Part shown: one piece after another, positions 36,273 through 45,836 of the stretch
Numbering within the stretch: the stretch's first letter is position 1
Layout: the number at the start of each line of letters is the position of its first letter
Assembly (NCBI RefSeq): GCF_003311645.1
Contig: NZ_QEST01000079.1
Coordinates: 1-64,000 of the forward strand
From: Streptomyces sp. PT12
GTDB lineage: Bacteria > Actinomycetota > Actinomycetes > Streptomycetales > Streptomycetaceae
Length of the DNA stretch: 64,000 bases
Direction: 5' to 3'
Translations under genes and position numbers: made by a program
Notes under the pieces: generated by a model
The model's input: the letters and a program-made list of their open reading frames with translations, nothing else
What the model was told of the DNA's origin: nothing
The model's database searches: none

Positions 36273-36707
36273 GGACGCGACCAGCGCCGCGGTGAGCCGG
36301 TCGGGACGGCGGGTCGACAGATAGAGGTAGGGCGTCGGATCGTCCGGGTCCACCACCTCGACCCGCACCGCCGTCGGGATGTAGGCGCGCAGCAGCATGT
36401 GTGCCCGGGCATCCGCTCGATGGGAGCGCCACGCGCGCGCCTCGTCGGCGTCGAGAGCCCGGGCCTCTCCCAGGGCCGTGAGGGGAATCCGCGCCTGTCC
36501 GGCGATCAGGGAGTCGGCCACCACCCTGATCCTGGCCGAGCCGTAGGCGCTCAGCGCCACCCCGGCCACCGCGCCGCCCACCGCGAGCCCGCACAGCACA
36601 GGGACGGCGCCCAGCGGAGCCAGGGCGACCCCGAACAGGGCCACGCCGAGGGCGGCGAGCAGCCACCACGTTCTCGGCACCGTCAGTCGCTCGTCATAGG
36701 GCTTCAT
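36255..36707 (-). CDS. DUF3093 membrane protein
   Basis: A 150-residue protein of the actinobacterial DUF3093 family. Two transmembrane segments follow a short cytoplasmic start: TWWLLAALGVALFGVALAPL and VPVLCGLAVGGAVAGVALSAY. The rest is a soluble domain (RIRVVADSLIAGQARIPL, HMLLRAYIPTAVRVEV). The function is unknown. ATG 36707 begins MKPYDERLTVPRT; an in-frame ATG at 36719 would add four residues. It is divergent from dut with only 58 bp between starts, so both promoters overlap. Confidence 0.88.
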   Translation of the reverse strand: MKPYDERLTVPRTWWLLAALGVALFGVALAPLGAVPVLCGLAVGGAVAGVALSAYGSARIRVVADSLIAGQARIPLTALGEARALDADEARAWRSHRADARAHMLLRAYIPTAVRVEVVDPDDPTPYLYLSTRRPDRLTAALVASRPDVA

Positions 36708-36765
36708 GGGCCCAAGCATGGCAGGCTCGTCCCCCGCGCCGCCGCGCGGCGGTAGGGTCTGCACC

Positions 36766-37290
36766 GTGAGTGCCCCCGCGAGCAGAGCCCCCGTAGACGT
36801 GCTGATCCGGCGGATGGACCCGTCGGTCCCCGTGCCGGCCCGGGCGCACCCCGGCGACGCCGGCGTCGACCTGATCACCACCGAGGCCGCCGAGCTGGCT
36901 CCCGGCGAGCGCGCCGTGCTGCCCACCGGCGTTTCGATCGCCCTCCCCGACGGGTACGCGGCCTTCGTGCACCCTCGTTCCGGCCTCGCCGCCCGCTGCG
37001 GGGTGGCCATGGTGAACGCCCCGGGGACTATCGACGCCGGGTACCGTGGGGAGATCAAGGTCATCGTGATCAATCTGGATCCGCGGGAGACCGTAAGGTT
37101 CCAGCCATTCGACCGGATCGCCCAGCTCGTTGTCCAGCGGGTGGAGACGGTCCGTTTTCACGAGGTCGCGGAGCTGCCGGGATCGGCGCGGGCCATGGGG
37201 GGTTTCGGCTCGACGGGCGGCCATCCCGGCGTGCTCACCCCTTATGCTGCGGTCGGTCCCGGCGGGACTGCCGACCGGAAAGGACAATGA
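36766..37290 (+). CDS. dut: dUTP diphosphatase
   Basis: A 174-residue trimeric dUTPase that hydrolyses dUTP to dUMP, keeping uracil out of DNA. All five motifs are present: HPGDAGVDL, PRSGLAARCGV, GTIDAGYRGEI with the catalytic aspartate, RIAQLVVQRV and GGFGSTGGH. The C-terminal tail beyond motif 5 is about 18 residues longer than the minimal enzyme. GTG 36766 is the family start. The DUF3710 gene begins one base after the stop, so the two are one transcript. Confidence 0.93.
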   Translation: MSAPASRAPVDVLIRRMDPSVPVPARAHPGDAGVDLITTEAAELAPGERAVLPTGVSIALPDGYAAFVHPRSGLAARCGVAMVNAPGTIDAGYRGEIKVIVINLDPRETVRFQPFDRIAQLVVQRVETVRFHEVAELPGSARAMGGFGSTGGHPGVLTPYAAVGPGGTADRKGQ

Positions 37291-37291
37291 C

Positions 37292-38056
37292 GTGTTCGGA
37301 CGTCGTCGCAAGCGGAACGAGGAGCCCGAGGACGCGGTCGAGGCCACCGCGGACGAGGAGGCTCTGGACGAGGACGAGGTGCGCCGGGTCAAGCTCGAGC
37401 CCGCGCCCCGGCCTGAGGGTCCCTGGGACGTGAGCGAGGTCGGCAAGCCGGCCGAGGGCCGCGTCGACCTCGGTGGCCTCTTCGTCCCCGGCGTGCAGGG
37501 CATGGAGCTGCGCGTCGAGGTCGCGGGGGAGGCGATCGTCGCCGCGACCGTGGTCGTCAAGGACAGCGCGGTCCAGCTCCAGGCGTTCGCCGCCCCCAAG
37601 CGCGAGGGCATCTGGGCCGAGGTCCGCGAGGAGATCGCCGCGGGGATCACGCAGCAGGGCGGCGTGATCGACGAGATCGAGGGCCCGCTCGGCTGGGAGC
37701 TGCGCGCCAAGGTGCCGGTGCAGCTGCCCGACGGCAAGCGCGGCATGCAGGTTGTGCGCTTCGTCGGCGTGGATGGCCCGCGCTGGTTCCTGCGCGGTGT
37801 GATCTCGGGGCAGGGCGCGGTGCAGCCCCAGGCCGGTGGCCTCCTGGAGCAGATCTTCAAGGACACCGTCGTGGTCCGCGGGGATTCGCCCATGGCGCCC
37901 CGCGACCCGATCGTCCTCAAACTTCCCCAGGACGCCCAGATGGTGCCCGACGGGGTCAAGCAGGAGCAGGCGCCCGACGACGGGGCGCCCGTCTCCCGTT
38001 TCGCGGGCGGCCTCGACAAGCTGCGCCGCGGTCCGGAGATCTCCGAGGTCAGATAG
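37292..38056 (+). CDS. DUF3710 family protein
   Basis: A 254-residue actinobacterial protein of unknown function that normally follows dut. A charged, disordered first 45 residues (MFGRRRKRNEEPEDAVEA) leads into the conserved domain (GPWDVSE, RVDLGGLFVPGVQGMELRVE, PRWFLRGVISGQGA). It is acidic and soluble. GTG 37292 has GAAAGGA nine bases upstream and is translationally coupled to dut. Two strong hairpins after the stop end this operon before the potassium genes. Confidence 0.9.
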   Translation: MFGRRRKRNEEPEDAVEATADEEALDEDEVRRVKLEPAPRPEGPWDVSEVGKPAEGRVDLGGLFVPGVQGMELRVEVAGEAIVAATVVVKDSAVQLQAFAAPKREGIWAEVREEIAAGITQQGGVIDEIEGPLGWELRAKVPVQLPDGKRGMQVVRFVGVDGPRWFLRGVISGQGAVQPQAGGLLEQIFKDTVVVRGDSPMAPRDPIVLKLPQDAQMVPDGVKQEQAPDDGAPVSRFAGGLDKLRRGPEISEVR

Positions 38057-38061
38057 GGCGG

Positions 38062-38083
38062 GGCGCGGCCGAAGGGCCGCGCC
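38062..38083 (+). terminator. First terminator hairpin after DUF3710
   Basis: A 9-bp perfect stem (38062-38070 with 38075-38083) has a GAAG tetraloop, five bases after the stop codon. Confidence 0.7.
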
Positions 38084-38100
38084 GACGGACGGCACGCGCG

Positions 38101-38125
38101 CACCCCGCCGGGCGGCGGCGGGGTG
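38101..38125 (+). terminator. Second terminator hairpin after DUF3710
   Basis: A 10-bp perfect stem (38101-38110 with 38116-38125) has a GGCGG loop. With the hairpin 17 bp upstream it forms a tandem terminator that isolates the dut operon from the genes that follow. Confidence 0.65.
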
Positions 38126-38185
38126 TGTCACGGGTGTCATGGCGGCCGCCCAGGGGTACCCGTGGGCCTCCGGGAGGAGGCCACC

Positions 38186-38503
38186 ATGGTCGACGGACGC
38201 CATGAGCGGACCGGCACCGAGCCGGTGACCGCGTACAGCGCTTTGCGGCTGCGACTGCTGCTGTCCGGCATCTTTCTGCCCTTCTTCGCGCTGCTGACCG
38301 TTCTCTTCGCCATCTGGTGGGGGGTTTCGGGCAGGGGGGCCCTGGCGGGTCTGACGCTGGCCTCCGCCGTCCTGACGGCGATCGCGGCGATCGACCTGGG
38401 GATCATCCTGCGCCGCCGCCGTGAGCAGGGGCGCGACCCGGAGCGGGAAGCGGGCCGTGAGGCCGACACGGAAGAGGACAGCGGGGGACAAGAGGCCGCG
38501 TAA
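38186..38503 (+). CDS. DUF6343 small membrane protein
   Basis: A 105-residue protein resembling the Streptomyces DUF6343 family: RTGTEPVTAYSALRLRLLLS followed by two hydrophobic helices (IFLPFFALLTVLFAIWW and LAGLTLASAVLTAIAAIDL). The C-terminal 35 residues are strongly charged and cytoplasmic. ATG 38186 has GGGAGGAGG six bases upstream, so the start is firm. The function is unknown. It lies between the dut terminators and the kdp leader, with 123 bp to the first kdp microprotein, and may be a separate unit. Confidence 0.8.
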   Translation: MVDGRHERTGTEPVTAYSALRLRLLLSGIFLPFFALLTVLFAIWWGVSGRGALAGLTLASAVLTAIAAIDLGIILRRRREQGRDPEREAGREADTEEDSGGQEAA

Positions 38504-38626
38504 GCGTCCCGTCAAGTCTGAGCCGGGCCGTGTCAGAGCCGCGTCAAGGAAGGACCGATCGCGCTCGGGCGGGGGTTCCCTGAAGGGGTCAGCAACACCG
38601 ACCCCTGTCCCCTTCAGGAGCATTCG
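38504..38626 (+). promoter_or_regulatory. kdp leader with two competing hairpins
   Basis: CGTCAAG occurs at 38510-38516 and 38542-38548, 32 bp apart, and may be part of a KdpE operator. Closer to the genes two structures share one arm. Hairpin A pairs 38584-38590 with 38600-38606. Hairpin B pairs 38579-38588 with 38609-38618 (10 bp) and takes in the first three bases of the AGGAG ribosome binding site (38616-38620). The two cannot form together, as in a translation switch. The pairing is seen directly; a switching role is inferred. Confidence 0.5.
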
Positions 38627-38710
38627 ATGGCCGATGTGGTCTTCGTCCTCGTCACCGCGGCGGGCTTCGCCCTGGTGGCGCTCGTCGCCCAAGGGGTGAC
38701 GAAGCTGTGA
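38627..38710 (+). CDS. 27-residue membrane microprotein upstream of kdpF
   Basis: ATG 38627 to TGA 38710 encodes MADVVFVLVTAAGFALVALV followed by AQGVTKL: one transmembrane helix with a short charged C-terminus. AGGAG lies seven bases upstream. Its stop overlaps the GTG of kdpF (GTGA). It resembles KdpF in size and single-helix form but is a separate gene. I recall similar short reading frames before kdpF in other actinomycetes, but this is not verified here. It may be a second stabilising subunit or a regulatory leader peptide. Confidence 0.7.
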   Translation: MADVVFVLVTAAGFALVALVAQGVTKL

Positions 38711-38796
38711 CCGCTGAGAACATCGCGGGCCTGTGCGTGTCCGTGGCACTGCTGGGATACCTCGTCCTGGCCCTGCTGTTCCCCGAGAAGTTCTGA
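38707..38796 (+). CDS. kdpF: KdpF, small subunit of the K+-transporting ATPase
   Basis: A 29-residue membrane peptide: one helix ([20 protein letters not shown]) ending in EKF, the typical KdpF terminus. KdpF stabilises the KdpABC complex in the membrane. GTG 38707 overlaps the previous stop by four bases. kdpA begins 10 bp after its stop. Too short for domain searches, it is assigned by its sequence end and its place before kdpA. Confidence 0.88.
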   Translation: MTAENIAGLCVSVALLGYLVLALLFPEKF

Positions 38797-38805
38797 GCGC
38801 CCGCG

Positions 38806-40470
38806 GTGAACGACTCTCTCGCGGACATACTCTCCGTCTCCGCCCTGATCGTGGCCCTCGTGCTCGTGCACCGCCCGCTGGGCGACTACATGGCCGCCGT
38901 CTACTCGAGCACGAGGCACCTGCGCGTCGAGCGGTGGATCTACCGCTCGATCGGCGCCGATCCCGACGCGGAGATGCGCTGGCCCGCGTATCTGCGCGGG
39001 GTGCTGGCGTTCTCGTTCGTCGGTGTCCTCTTCCTCTACCTGCTCCAGCGGATCCAGAACCACCTCCCCTGGTCACTCGGCTTCGACCCGATCGCGCCCG
39101 ACCAGGCGTTCAACACCGCCGTGTCGTTCGTGGCGAACACGAACTGGCAGTCCTACTCGGGCGAGGCCGCCATGGGGCACCTCGTCCAGGCCGGCGGCCT
39201 CGCCGTGCAGAACTTCGTCTCCGCCGCCGTCGGCATGGCCGTGGCCGTCGCCCTCGTGCGCGGCTTCGCGCGCTTCCGCACGGGCGACCTCGGCAACTTC
39301 TGGGCCGACCTGGTGCGCGGCACGATCCGCATCCTGCTGCCGGTCGCGGCGCTCTTCGCGATCGTCCTGGTCGCGCTCGGCGCCATCCAGAACTTCTCCG
39401 ACGTCGAGCAGGTGCGCACCCTCACCGGCACGGACCAGGGCATCACCGGCGGCCCCGTGGCGTCCCAGGAGGCCATCAAGCACCTGGGCACCAACGGCGG
39501 CGGCTTCTACAACGCCAACTCCGCCCACCCGTTCTCCAACCCCGACGCGATCAGCAACCTGCTGCTGATCTTCCTGATCCTGGTGATCCCGTTCTCGATG
39601 CCCCGCACGTTCGGCAGGATGGTCGGCAACGTCAGGCAGGGCTGGACGATCGTCGCCGCGATGGGCGTGATCTGGCTGGCCGGCGTCATCGCCGTCACCG
39701 TTGTCGAGCACCAGGCGCCCGGCACCGCGTCGCAGCTGGCGGGCGGGTCGATGGAGGGCAAGGAGCAGCGGTTCGGCGAGGGCGCCTCCTCGCTGTTCGC
39801 GGTCTCCACCACCATGACCTCGACCGGTGCGGTCAACTCCTTCCACGACTCCTTCCAGGGGCTCTCGGGCGGCGTGCTGATCTTCGGCATGGTGCTCGGC
39901 GAGGTCGCCCCCGGCGGCGTCGGCTCCGGCCTCTACGGCATGCTGGTGCTGGCCGTGATCGCGGTGTTCATCTCCGGGCTCATGGTCGGCCGCACGCCCG
40001 AGTACCTGGGCAAGAAGCTCGGTGCCCGCGAGATCAAGCTCGCGGCCCTCACCATCCTCGTCACCCCGGCCCTGGTGCTCGGCGGCACCGCCTATGCCAT
40101 GGCCAACGGCGACGGCGAGGAGGCGATGACCAACGTCGGCGCCCACGGCTTCTCCGAGGTCCTCTACGCCTACGCTTCCGCGTCGAACAACAACGGCAGC
40201 GCGTTCGCGGGCTTCGGCGCCGACACGGAGTTCTTCAACACCACGCTCGGCCTGTGCATGCTGCTCGGCCGCTTCCTGCCCATGGTGTTCGTGCTCGCCC
40301 TGGCCGGCTCGCTGGCCGAGCAGCGGCGCGTCCCCGTCACAGCGGGCACGCTGCGCACCCACCAACCCCTCTTCGCCGGGATGCTCGTGGCCAGCACGGT
40401 CGTCGTCGCGGGCCTCACGTTCTTCCCGGCGCTCTCCCTCGGCCCCCTCGCGGAAGGACTCGCGACATGA
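38806..40470 (+). CDS. kdpA: KdpA, K+-binding channel-like subunit
   Basis: A 554-residue membrane protein that selects and conducts potassium in the Kdp P-type ATPase. The four selectivity-filter loops are present: [43 protein letters not shown] and [13 protein letters not shown]. About ten membrane helices lie between. The GTG start at 38806 lacks a strong ribosome binding site, consistent with coupling to kdpF. Its stop overlaps the kdpB start by four bases (ATGA). Confidence 0.95.
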   Translation: MNDSLADILSVSALIVALVLVHRPLGDYMAAVYSSTRHLRVERWIYRSIGADPDAEMRWPAYLRGVLAFSFVGVLFLYLLQRIQNHLPWSLGFDPIAPDQAFNTAVSFVANTNWQSYSGEAAMGHLVQAGGLAVQNFVSAAVGMAVAVALVRGFARFRTGDLGNFWADLVRGTIRILLPVAALFAIVLVALGAIQNFSDVEQVRTLTGTDQGITGGPVASQEAIKHLGTNGGGFYNANSAHPFSNPDAISNLLLIFLILVIPFSMPRTFGRMVGNVRQGWTIVAAMGVIWLAGVIAVTVVEHQAPGTASQLAGGSMEGKEQRFGEGASSLFAVSTTMTSTGAVNSFHDSFQGLSGGVLIFGMVLGEVAPGGVGSGLYGMLVLAVIAVFISGLMVGRTPEYLGKKLGAREIKLAALTILVTPALVLGGTAYAMANGDGEEAMTNVGAHGFSEVLYAYASASNNNGSAFAGFGADTEFFNTTLGLCMLLGRFLPMVFVLALAGSLAEQRRVPVTAGTLRTHQPLFAGMLVASTVVVAGLTFFPALSLGPLAEGLAT

Positions 40471-42572
40471 GCACCAAGACGCCGGTCCGCCCACGACCGG
40501 AGAAGACCCCCCGACGCGCCGAAGACCAGGCGTCCAAGGGCCGCGTCCGCCACGGCGCCTTCGACCCCGCGCTCCTGTGGGAGTCGCTGCCCGAGGCGTT
40601 CCGCAAGCTGCGCCCGCGGCTGCTCGTCAGGTCGCCCGTCATGTTCGTGGTCGGCGTCGGCTCGCTGCTCACCACGGTGCTGGCCTTCACCGACCCGGCC
40701 GACTGGTTCGGCTGGACCATCGCCGCGTGGCTGTGGCTGACCGTCCTGTTCGGCAACCTCGCCGAGGCCGTCGCCGAGGGCCGCGGCCGGGCGCAGGCCG
40801 ACTCGCTGCGCAAGGCGCGCACCGACACGGTGGCCCGCAGGCAGGGGCCGCGCGGCGAGGAGCGGGTGCTCGGCACCGAGCTGCGCCCGGGCGACCGCGT
40901 CGTCTGCGAGGCGGGCGACGTCATCCCGGGCGACGGCGACGTCATCGAGGGCGTCGCCTCGGTCGACGAGTCCGCCATCACCGGCGAGTCGGCTCCCGTC
41001 ATCCGCGAGTCGGGCGGCGACCGCTCCGCGGTCACCGGCGGCACCCGGGTGCTGTCCGACCGGATCGTGGTCAGGATCACCGCCAAGCCGGGCGAGACGT
41101 TCCTCGACCGCATGATCAGCCTCGTCGAGGGCGCCGCCCGGCAGAAGACGCCCAACGAGATCGCGCTCAACATCCTGCTGGCGAGCCTGACCGTCGTCTT
41201 CCTCATGGCGATCGTCACGCTCCAGCCGTTCGCCGTCTACGCCGGGGCCGAGCAGTCCCTCGTGGTGCTCACCGCGCTGCTGGTCTGCCTCATCCCGACC
41301 ACGATCGGCGCGCTGCTGTCCGCGATCGGCATCGCAGGGATGGACCGCCTGGTGCAGCGCAACGTCCTGGCGACCTCGGGGCGCGCGGTCGAGGCGGCGG
41401 GCGACGTGTCCACGCTGCTGCTCGACAAGACCGGCACGATCACCCATGGCAATCGGCAGGCGTCCGTCCTCGTGACCGCCCCCGGGATCGCCGAGGCCGA
41501 ACTGGCCGACGCCGCGCAGCTGTCGTCCCTCGCGGACGAGACGCCCGAAGGCCGTTCGATCGTCGCGCTCGCCCTCGCGCGCCACGGGCGCGGGGAGTGT
41601 TCCAGGGAGTCGGTCGAGGGCGCCGCGTGGGTGCCGTTCACCGCGGGGACCCGGATGTCCGGCGTGGACACGCGCTCCGTGCGGATCCGCAAGGGCGCCG
41701 TCGGCGCGGTCACCGGCTGGGTGACCGAGCGGGGCGGCACCGTTCCCGCCCCGATCCTGGGCGCCGTCGAGGCCATCAGCGCGGGCGGCGGCACCCCGCT
41801 GCTCGTCGCGGAGGAGCGCGAAGGCACCGCGCGCGTGCTGGGCGCCATCCACCTCAAGGACGTCGTCAAGGACGGCATGGCGGAACGGTTCGCCGAGCTG
41901 CGCCGGATGGGCATCAGAACGGTCATGATCACCGGCGACAACGCCAGGACCGCCCGGGCCATCGCCGAGGAGGCGGGCGTCGACGACTACCTCGCCGAGG
42001 CCACCCCCGAGGACAAGATGGCGCTCATCCGGCGCGAGCAGGCGGGCGGCCGCCTGGTCGCCATGACGGGCGACGGCACCAACGACGCCCCCGCCCTCGC
42101 CCAGGCCGACGTCGGGGTCGCCATGAACACCGGCACCTCCGCCGCCAAGGAGGCCGGGAACATGGTCGATCTGGACTCCGATCCGACCAAGCTGATCGAG
42201 ATCGTTCAGATCGGCAAGCAGTTGCTCATCACGCGCGGCGCGCTGACTACGTTCTCCATCGCCAACGACATCGCGAAGTACTTCGCGATCATCCCCGCGA
42301 TGTTCGCCGTGGCCTACCCGAGCCTGAACGACCTCAACGTCATGGGGCTCACCTCGCCCGAGTCGGCCATCCTCTCGGCGGTCGTCTTCAACGCGCTGAT
42401 CATCGTGGGCCTGGTGCCGCTCGCCCTGCGCGGCGTCGGCTACCGGCCGATGGGCGCCGAGCGGATGCTCCGCCGCAACCTCGCCGTCTACGGCGTCGGC
42501 GGCCTGATCGCCCCGTTCCTCGGGATCAAGCTCATCGACCTGCTCCTCTCCCTCATCCCCGGCATTGGGTGA
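40467..42572 (+). CDS. kdpB: KdpB, P-type ATPase catalytic subunit
   Basis: A 701-residue P-type ATPase subunit that drives potassium uptake. The actuator loop is [13 protein letters not shown], the phosphorylated aspartate is in [12 protein letters not shown] (near residue 324), and the hinge motif is [18 protein letters not shown]. Its N-terminal 45 residues are basic and disordered, longer than the enterobacterial protein ([17 protein letters not shown]). The start overlaps the kdpA stop, and kdpC begins 5 bp after the stop. Nothing suggests a defect. Confidence 0.95.
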   Translation: MSTKTPVRPRPEKTPRRAEDQASKGRVRHGAFDPALLWESLPEAFRKLRPRLLVRSPVMFVVGVGSLLTTVLAFTDPADWFGWTIAAWLWLTVLFGNLAEAVAEGRGRAQADSLRKARTDTVARRQGPRGEERVLGTELRPGDRVVCEAGDVIPGDGDVIEGVASVDESAITGESAPVIRESGGDRSAVTGGTRVLSDRIVVRITAKPGETFLDRMISLVEGAARQKTPNEIALNILLASLTVVFLMAIVTLQPFAVYAGAEQSLVVLTALLVCLIPTTIGALLSAIGIAGMDRLVQRNVLATSGRAVEAAGDVSTLLLDKTGTITHGNRQASVLVTAPGIAEAELADAAQLSSLADETPEGRSIVALALARHGRGECSRESVEGAAWVPFTAGTRMSGVDTRSVRIRKGAVGAVTGWVTERGGTVPAPILGAVEAISAGGGTPLLVAEEREGTARVLGAIHLKDVVKDGMAERFAELRRMGIRTVMITGDNARTARAIAEEAGVDDYLAEATPEDKMALIRREQAGGRLVAMTGDGTNDAPALAQADVGVAMNTGTSAAKEAGNMVDLDSDPTKLIEIVQIGKQLLITRGALTTFSIANDIAKYFAIIPAMFAVAYPSLNDLNVMGLTSPESAILSAVVFNALIIVGLVPLALRGVGYRPMGAERMLRRNLAVYGVGGLIAPFLGIKLIDLLLSLIPGIG

Positions 42573-42577
42573 CCCTT

Positions 42578-43186
42578 ATGTCCTTCAACCCACGCGTCAT
42601 GGCCCGGCCCCTGTGGGCGGCGCTCAGGGCGCTCCTCGTCCTCACCCTGGTCACCGGCGTGATCTACCCGGCGGTGATCACGGGCGCGGCACAGGCGGCG
42701 TTCCCCGGCGAGGCACAGGGCTCGATGGTCGAAGCGGAAGGCCGCGAGGTCGGCTCCGAGCTCATCGGCCAGACCTGGAACGACGCGGACGGCGACCCCG
42801 ATCCGCGGTGGTTCCAGCCCCGCCCTTCCCACAGCGGCTACGACCCGGGCGCCACCGGCTCGGGCCAGCTCGGCGCGAGCGACCCCACGCTGGTGGAGAC
42901 GGTGGCCGAGGCCAGGCGGCGGGTCGCCGCGTTCAACGGCGTGCGCGAGGACGAGGTCCCGCCCGACGCCGTCACGGGCTCGGGCTCCGCCGTCGACCCG
43001 CACATCTCGCCCGAGTACGCGGAGCTCCAGGTGCGCCGGGTCGCCGAGGCCAACGGCCTGTCGGCCGACGAGGTCGCGGCCCTGGTCGAGGACCGCGTCG
43101 AGGGGCGTGACCTGGGCTTCCTCGGCAACGAGCGGGTCAATGTCCTCGACCTCAACCTCGCCGTGCGCGAGCTGGCGCACGGCTGA
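42578..43186 (+). CDS. kdpC: KdpC, K+-transporting ATPase subunit
   Basis: A 202-residue subunit with one N-terminal membrane helix (ALLVLTLVTGVIYPAVITGA) and a periplasmic-side domain. Family motifs are visible: WFQPRPSHSGYDP, SGSAVDPHISPEYAELQ and VNVLDLNLAV. KdpC assists ATP binding by KdpB. ATG 42578 lies 5 bp after the kdpB stop. A small hairpin follows before kdpD, so kdpDE may be transcribed less than kdpFABC or from a second promoter. Confidence 0.94.
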   Translation: MSFNPRVMARPLWAALRALLVLTLVTGVIYPAVITGAAQAAFPGEAQGSMVEAEGREVGSELIGQTWNDADGDPDPRWFQPRPSHSGYDPGATGSGQLGASDPTLVETVAEARRRVAAFNGVREDEVPPDAVTGSGSAVDPHISPEYAELQVRRVAEANGLSADEVAALVEDRVEGRDLGFLGNERVNVLDLNLAVRELAHG

Positions 43187-43205
43187 ACACCGCAGCCGCC
43201 CCGCG

Positions 43206-43236
43206 GCCGGCCCGCCCCGCAACCGGGCGGGCCGGC
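43206..43236 (+). terminator. Hairpin between kdpC and kdpD
   Basis: A 12-bp stem (43206-43217 with 43225-43236) has a seven-base loop. It sits 19 bp after kdpC and 30 bp before kdpD, so it may be a partial terminator that lowers regulator expression. Confidence 0.6.
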
Positions 43237-43265
43237 GACCACGGCGGGTGAGCGAGAATGGAAAT

Positions 43266-45836
43266 ATGGCACGTCGCGGCAGATTGCGAATCTATCTGGG
43301 CGCCGCCCCTGGCGTGGGCAAGACCTACGCCATGCTCTCCGAGGCCCACCGCCGCGCCGAGCGCGGCACCGACCTGGTCGTCGCCCTCGTCGAGCACCAC
43401 GACAGGCCCCGCACCCAGGTCCTCCTCCAGGGGCTCGAGCAGGTCCCGCGCAAGGAGTTCACCTACCGCGAGCGGGTCTTCGGCGAGATGGACACGGACG
43501 CCGTGATCCGCCGCGCCCCGAAGGTCGCCGTCGTGGACGAGCTGGCCCACACGAACGTGCCGGGCTCGCGCCACGAGAAGCGGTACCAGGACATCGAGGA
43601 GCTGCTCGACGCGGGCATCGACGTCATCTCCACGGTCAACATCCAGCACCTTGAGTCCCTTGGCGATGTCGTCGAGTCGATCACCGGCGTACGCCAGCGC
43701 GAGACCGTGCCCGACGAGGTCGTCCGCAGCGCCGACCAGATCGAGCTGGTCGACATGGCGCCCGAGGCGCTGCGCCGCCGCATGGCCCACGGGAACATCT
43801 ACGCCCCCGACCAGGTGGACGCCGCCCTGTCGCACTACTTCAGGCCCGGGAACCTCACGGCCCTGCGCGAGCTGGCGCTGCTGTGGACCGCCGACCGCGT
43901 GGACGCCTACCTCCAGCGGTACCGCAGCGAGCACGGCATACGGTCCACGTGGCACGCCAGGGAGCGCATCGTCGTCGGGCTCACCGGCGGCCCCGAGGGC
44001 AGCACCCTGATCCGGCGCGCGGCCCGCATGGCGGCCAAGAGCTCGGGCAGCGAGGTGCTTGCCGTCTACGTCTCCCGCTCCGACGGCCTGACCTCGGCGT
44101 CCCCGCGCGAGCTCGCCGCCCAGCGGACGCTGGTCGAGCAGCTGGGCGGATCGTTTCACCATGTGATCGGCGACGACATCCCCGCCTCGCTCCTCGACTT
44201 CGCCCGCGGGGTCAACGCCAACCAGATCGTGCTCGGCTCCAGCCGCCGCAAGGCGTGGCAGTACATCTTCGGGCCCGGCGTGGGCTCCACCGTGGCCCGC
44301 GAGTCGGGCTCCGACATCGATGTGCACATCGTCACCCACGACGAGGTGGCCAAGGGCCGGGGGCTGCCCTCGGCGCGCGGCGCCAGACTGGGCCGCTCCC
44401 GGCTGATCACCGGCTGGATCATCGGCATCGCGGGCCCGCTGCTGCTGACCCTGGCGATGCCCGAGCCGTCGCCGGGCGCGGAGTTCGCCAGTGACGTGCT
44501 GCTGTTCCTCTCGGTCACCGTGCTGGCCGCCCTGACCGGCGGCCTCTACCCCGGCGTCGTCTCCGCCTTCGTCGGCTCCCTCCTGCTGAACTACTACTTC
44601 GCCAGGCCCACCCGCCAGTGGTCGGTCTCCGAGGCCCACAACGTCGTGGCGATCGTCGTCTTCTTCGCCATCGCCGTGGCCGTGGCGACGGTGGTGGACC
44701 GCTCGGCCCGCCGCACCCAGCAGGCGGCCAGGCTGCGCGCCGAGTCCGAGACGCTGACGCTGCTCGCCGGGAGCGTGCTGCGCGGCGAGGACTCCCTGAC
44801 CGCCCTGCTCGAACGGGCCAGGGAGACCTTCGGCATGGACACGGCCGCCCTGCTCGAACGCGACCCCGAGCGCCGCACGTGGTCCTGCGTCGGCAGCGTC
44901 TCCGTCACCGACCAGGCCCGCCCGCTCAACAAGCCCGACGACGCCGACGTGGACGTGCCCGTGGGCGACCGGACGATGCTCGCGCTCTCGGGCCGGGTGC
45001 TGCCCGCAGAGGACCGCCGCGTGCTGACCGCGTTCGCCGCCCACGCCGCGGCGATCCTGGACCGCCAGCGGCTCAAGGACGAGGCGGGCCGAGCCCACAA
45101 GCTGGCCGAGGGGAACAGGATCCGCACCGCCCTGCTCGCCGCCGTCTCGCACGACCTGCGCACGCCGCTCTCCGCGATCAAGGCGAGCGTCTCCAGCCTG
45201 CGCTCCGACGACGTCGCCTGGTCCGACGAGGACGAGGCCGACCTCCTCGAGGCCATCGAGCAGGGCGCCGACCGCCTCGACCAGCTGGTGGGCAACCTCC
45301 TGGACATGTCCAGGCTCCAGACCGGCACCGTCGAGCCGCTGATCCGCGAGATCGACCTGGACGAGGTGGTGCCGAGGGCGCTCACCGGCATGCCAGACGT
45401 CTCCCAGGTGCAGCTGGACATCCCCGAGTCGCTGCCGTTCGCCGCGGCCGACCCGGGGCTGCTCGAACGCAGCGTCGCCAACATCGTGGAGAACGCCGTC
45501 AAGTACAGCCCGCACGGCCAGCGCGTCCTGGTCCGCGCCAGCACCCTGGGGAACACGGTCGAGCTACGCGTCGTTGACCGGGGGCCCGGCGTTCCCGAGG
45601 GCGACAGGGAGCGGATCTTCGAGCCGTTCCAGCGGTACGGGGACACCCCGAGGGGCAACGGCGTCGGCCTCGGGCTCGCCGTCGCCCGCGGCTTCGCCGA
45701 GGCGATGCGCGGCACCCTGCACGCCGAGGACACCCCGGGCGGAGGGCTGACCATGGTGCTCACTCTCCCCACCGCACGCCAGACGGCCAGGACAGAACGG
45801 GAGGCAGCCCATGCACCGGGTCCTCGTGGTCGATGA
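43266..45836 (+). CDS. kdpD: KdpD osmosensitive/K+ sensor histidine kinase
   Basis: An 856-residue sensor kinase. Residues 1-215 are the KdpD domain with its P-loop (GAAPGVGKTYAM) and the VDELAHTNVPGSRHEKR motif. A universal-stress-protein domain follows (ERIVVGLTGGPEGSTLI). Four membrane helices lie near residues 380-480, then a GAF-like domain, the phospho-histidine in AVSHDLRTPLSAIK and the ATPase part (ENAVKYSPHGQRVLV, NGVGLGLAVARGF). It phosphorylates KdpE at low potassium. ATG 43266 is preferred; GTG 43248 would add six residues. The kdpE start lies inside its last 26 bases. Confidence 0.95.
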   Translation: MARRGRLRIYLGAAPGVGKTYAMLSEAHRRAERGTDLVVALVEHHDRPRTQVLLQGLEQVPRKEFTYRERVFGEMDTDAVIRRAPKVAVVDELAHTNVPGSRHEKRYQDIEELLDAGIDVISTVNIQHLESLGDVVESITGVRQRETVPDEVVRSADQIELVDMAPEALRRRMAHGNIYAPDQVDAALSHYFRPGNLTALRELALLWTADRVDAYLQRYRSEHGIRSTWHARERIVVGLTGGPEGSTLIRRAARMAAKSSGSEVLAVYVSRSDGLTSASPRELAAQRTLVEQLGGSFHHVIGDDIPASLLDFARGVNANQIVLGSSRRKAWQYIFGPGVGSTVARESGSDIDVHIVTHDEVAKGRGLPSARGARLGRSRLITGWIIGIAGPLLLTLAMPEPSPGAEFASDVLLFLSVTVLAALTGGLYPGVVSAFVGSLLLNYYFARPTRQWSVSEAHNVVAIVVFFAIAVAVATVVDRSARRTQQAARLRAESETLTLLAGSVLRGEDSLTALLERARETFGMDTAALLERDPERRTWSCVGSVSVTDQARPLNKPDDADVDVPVGDRTMLALSGRVLPAEDRRVLTAFAAHAAAILDRQRLKDEAGRAHKLAEGNRIRTALLAAVSHDLRTPLSAIKASVSSLRSDDVAWSDEDEADLLEAIEQGADRLDQLVGNLLDMSRLQTGTVEPLIREIDLDEVVPRALTGMPDVSQVQLDIPESLPFAAADPGLLERSVANIVENAVKYSPHGQRVLVRASTLGNTVELRVVDRGPGVPEGDRERIFEPFQRYGDTPRGNGVGLGLAVARGFAEAMRGTLHAEDTPGGGLTMVLTLPTARQTARTEREAAHAPGPRGR

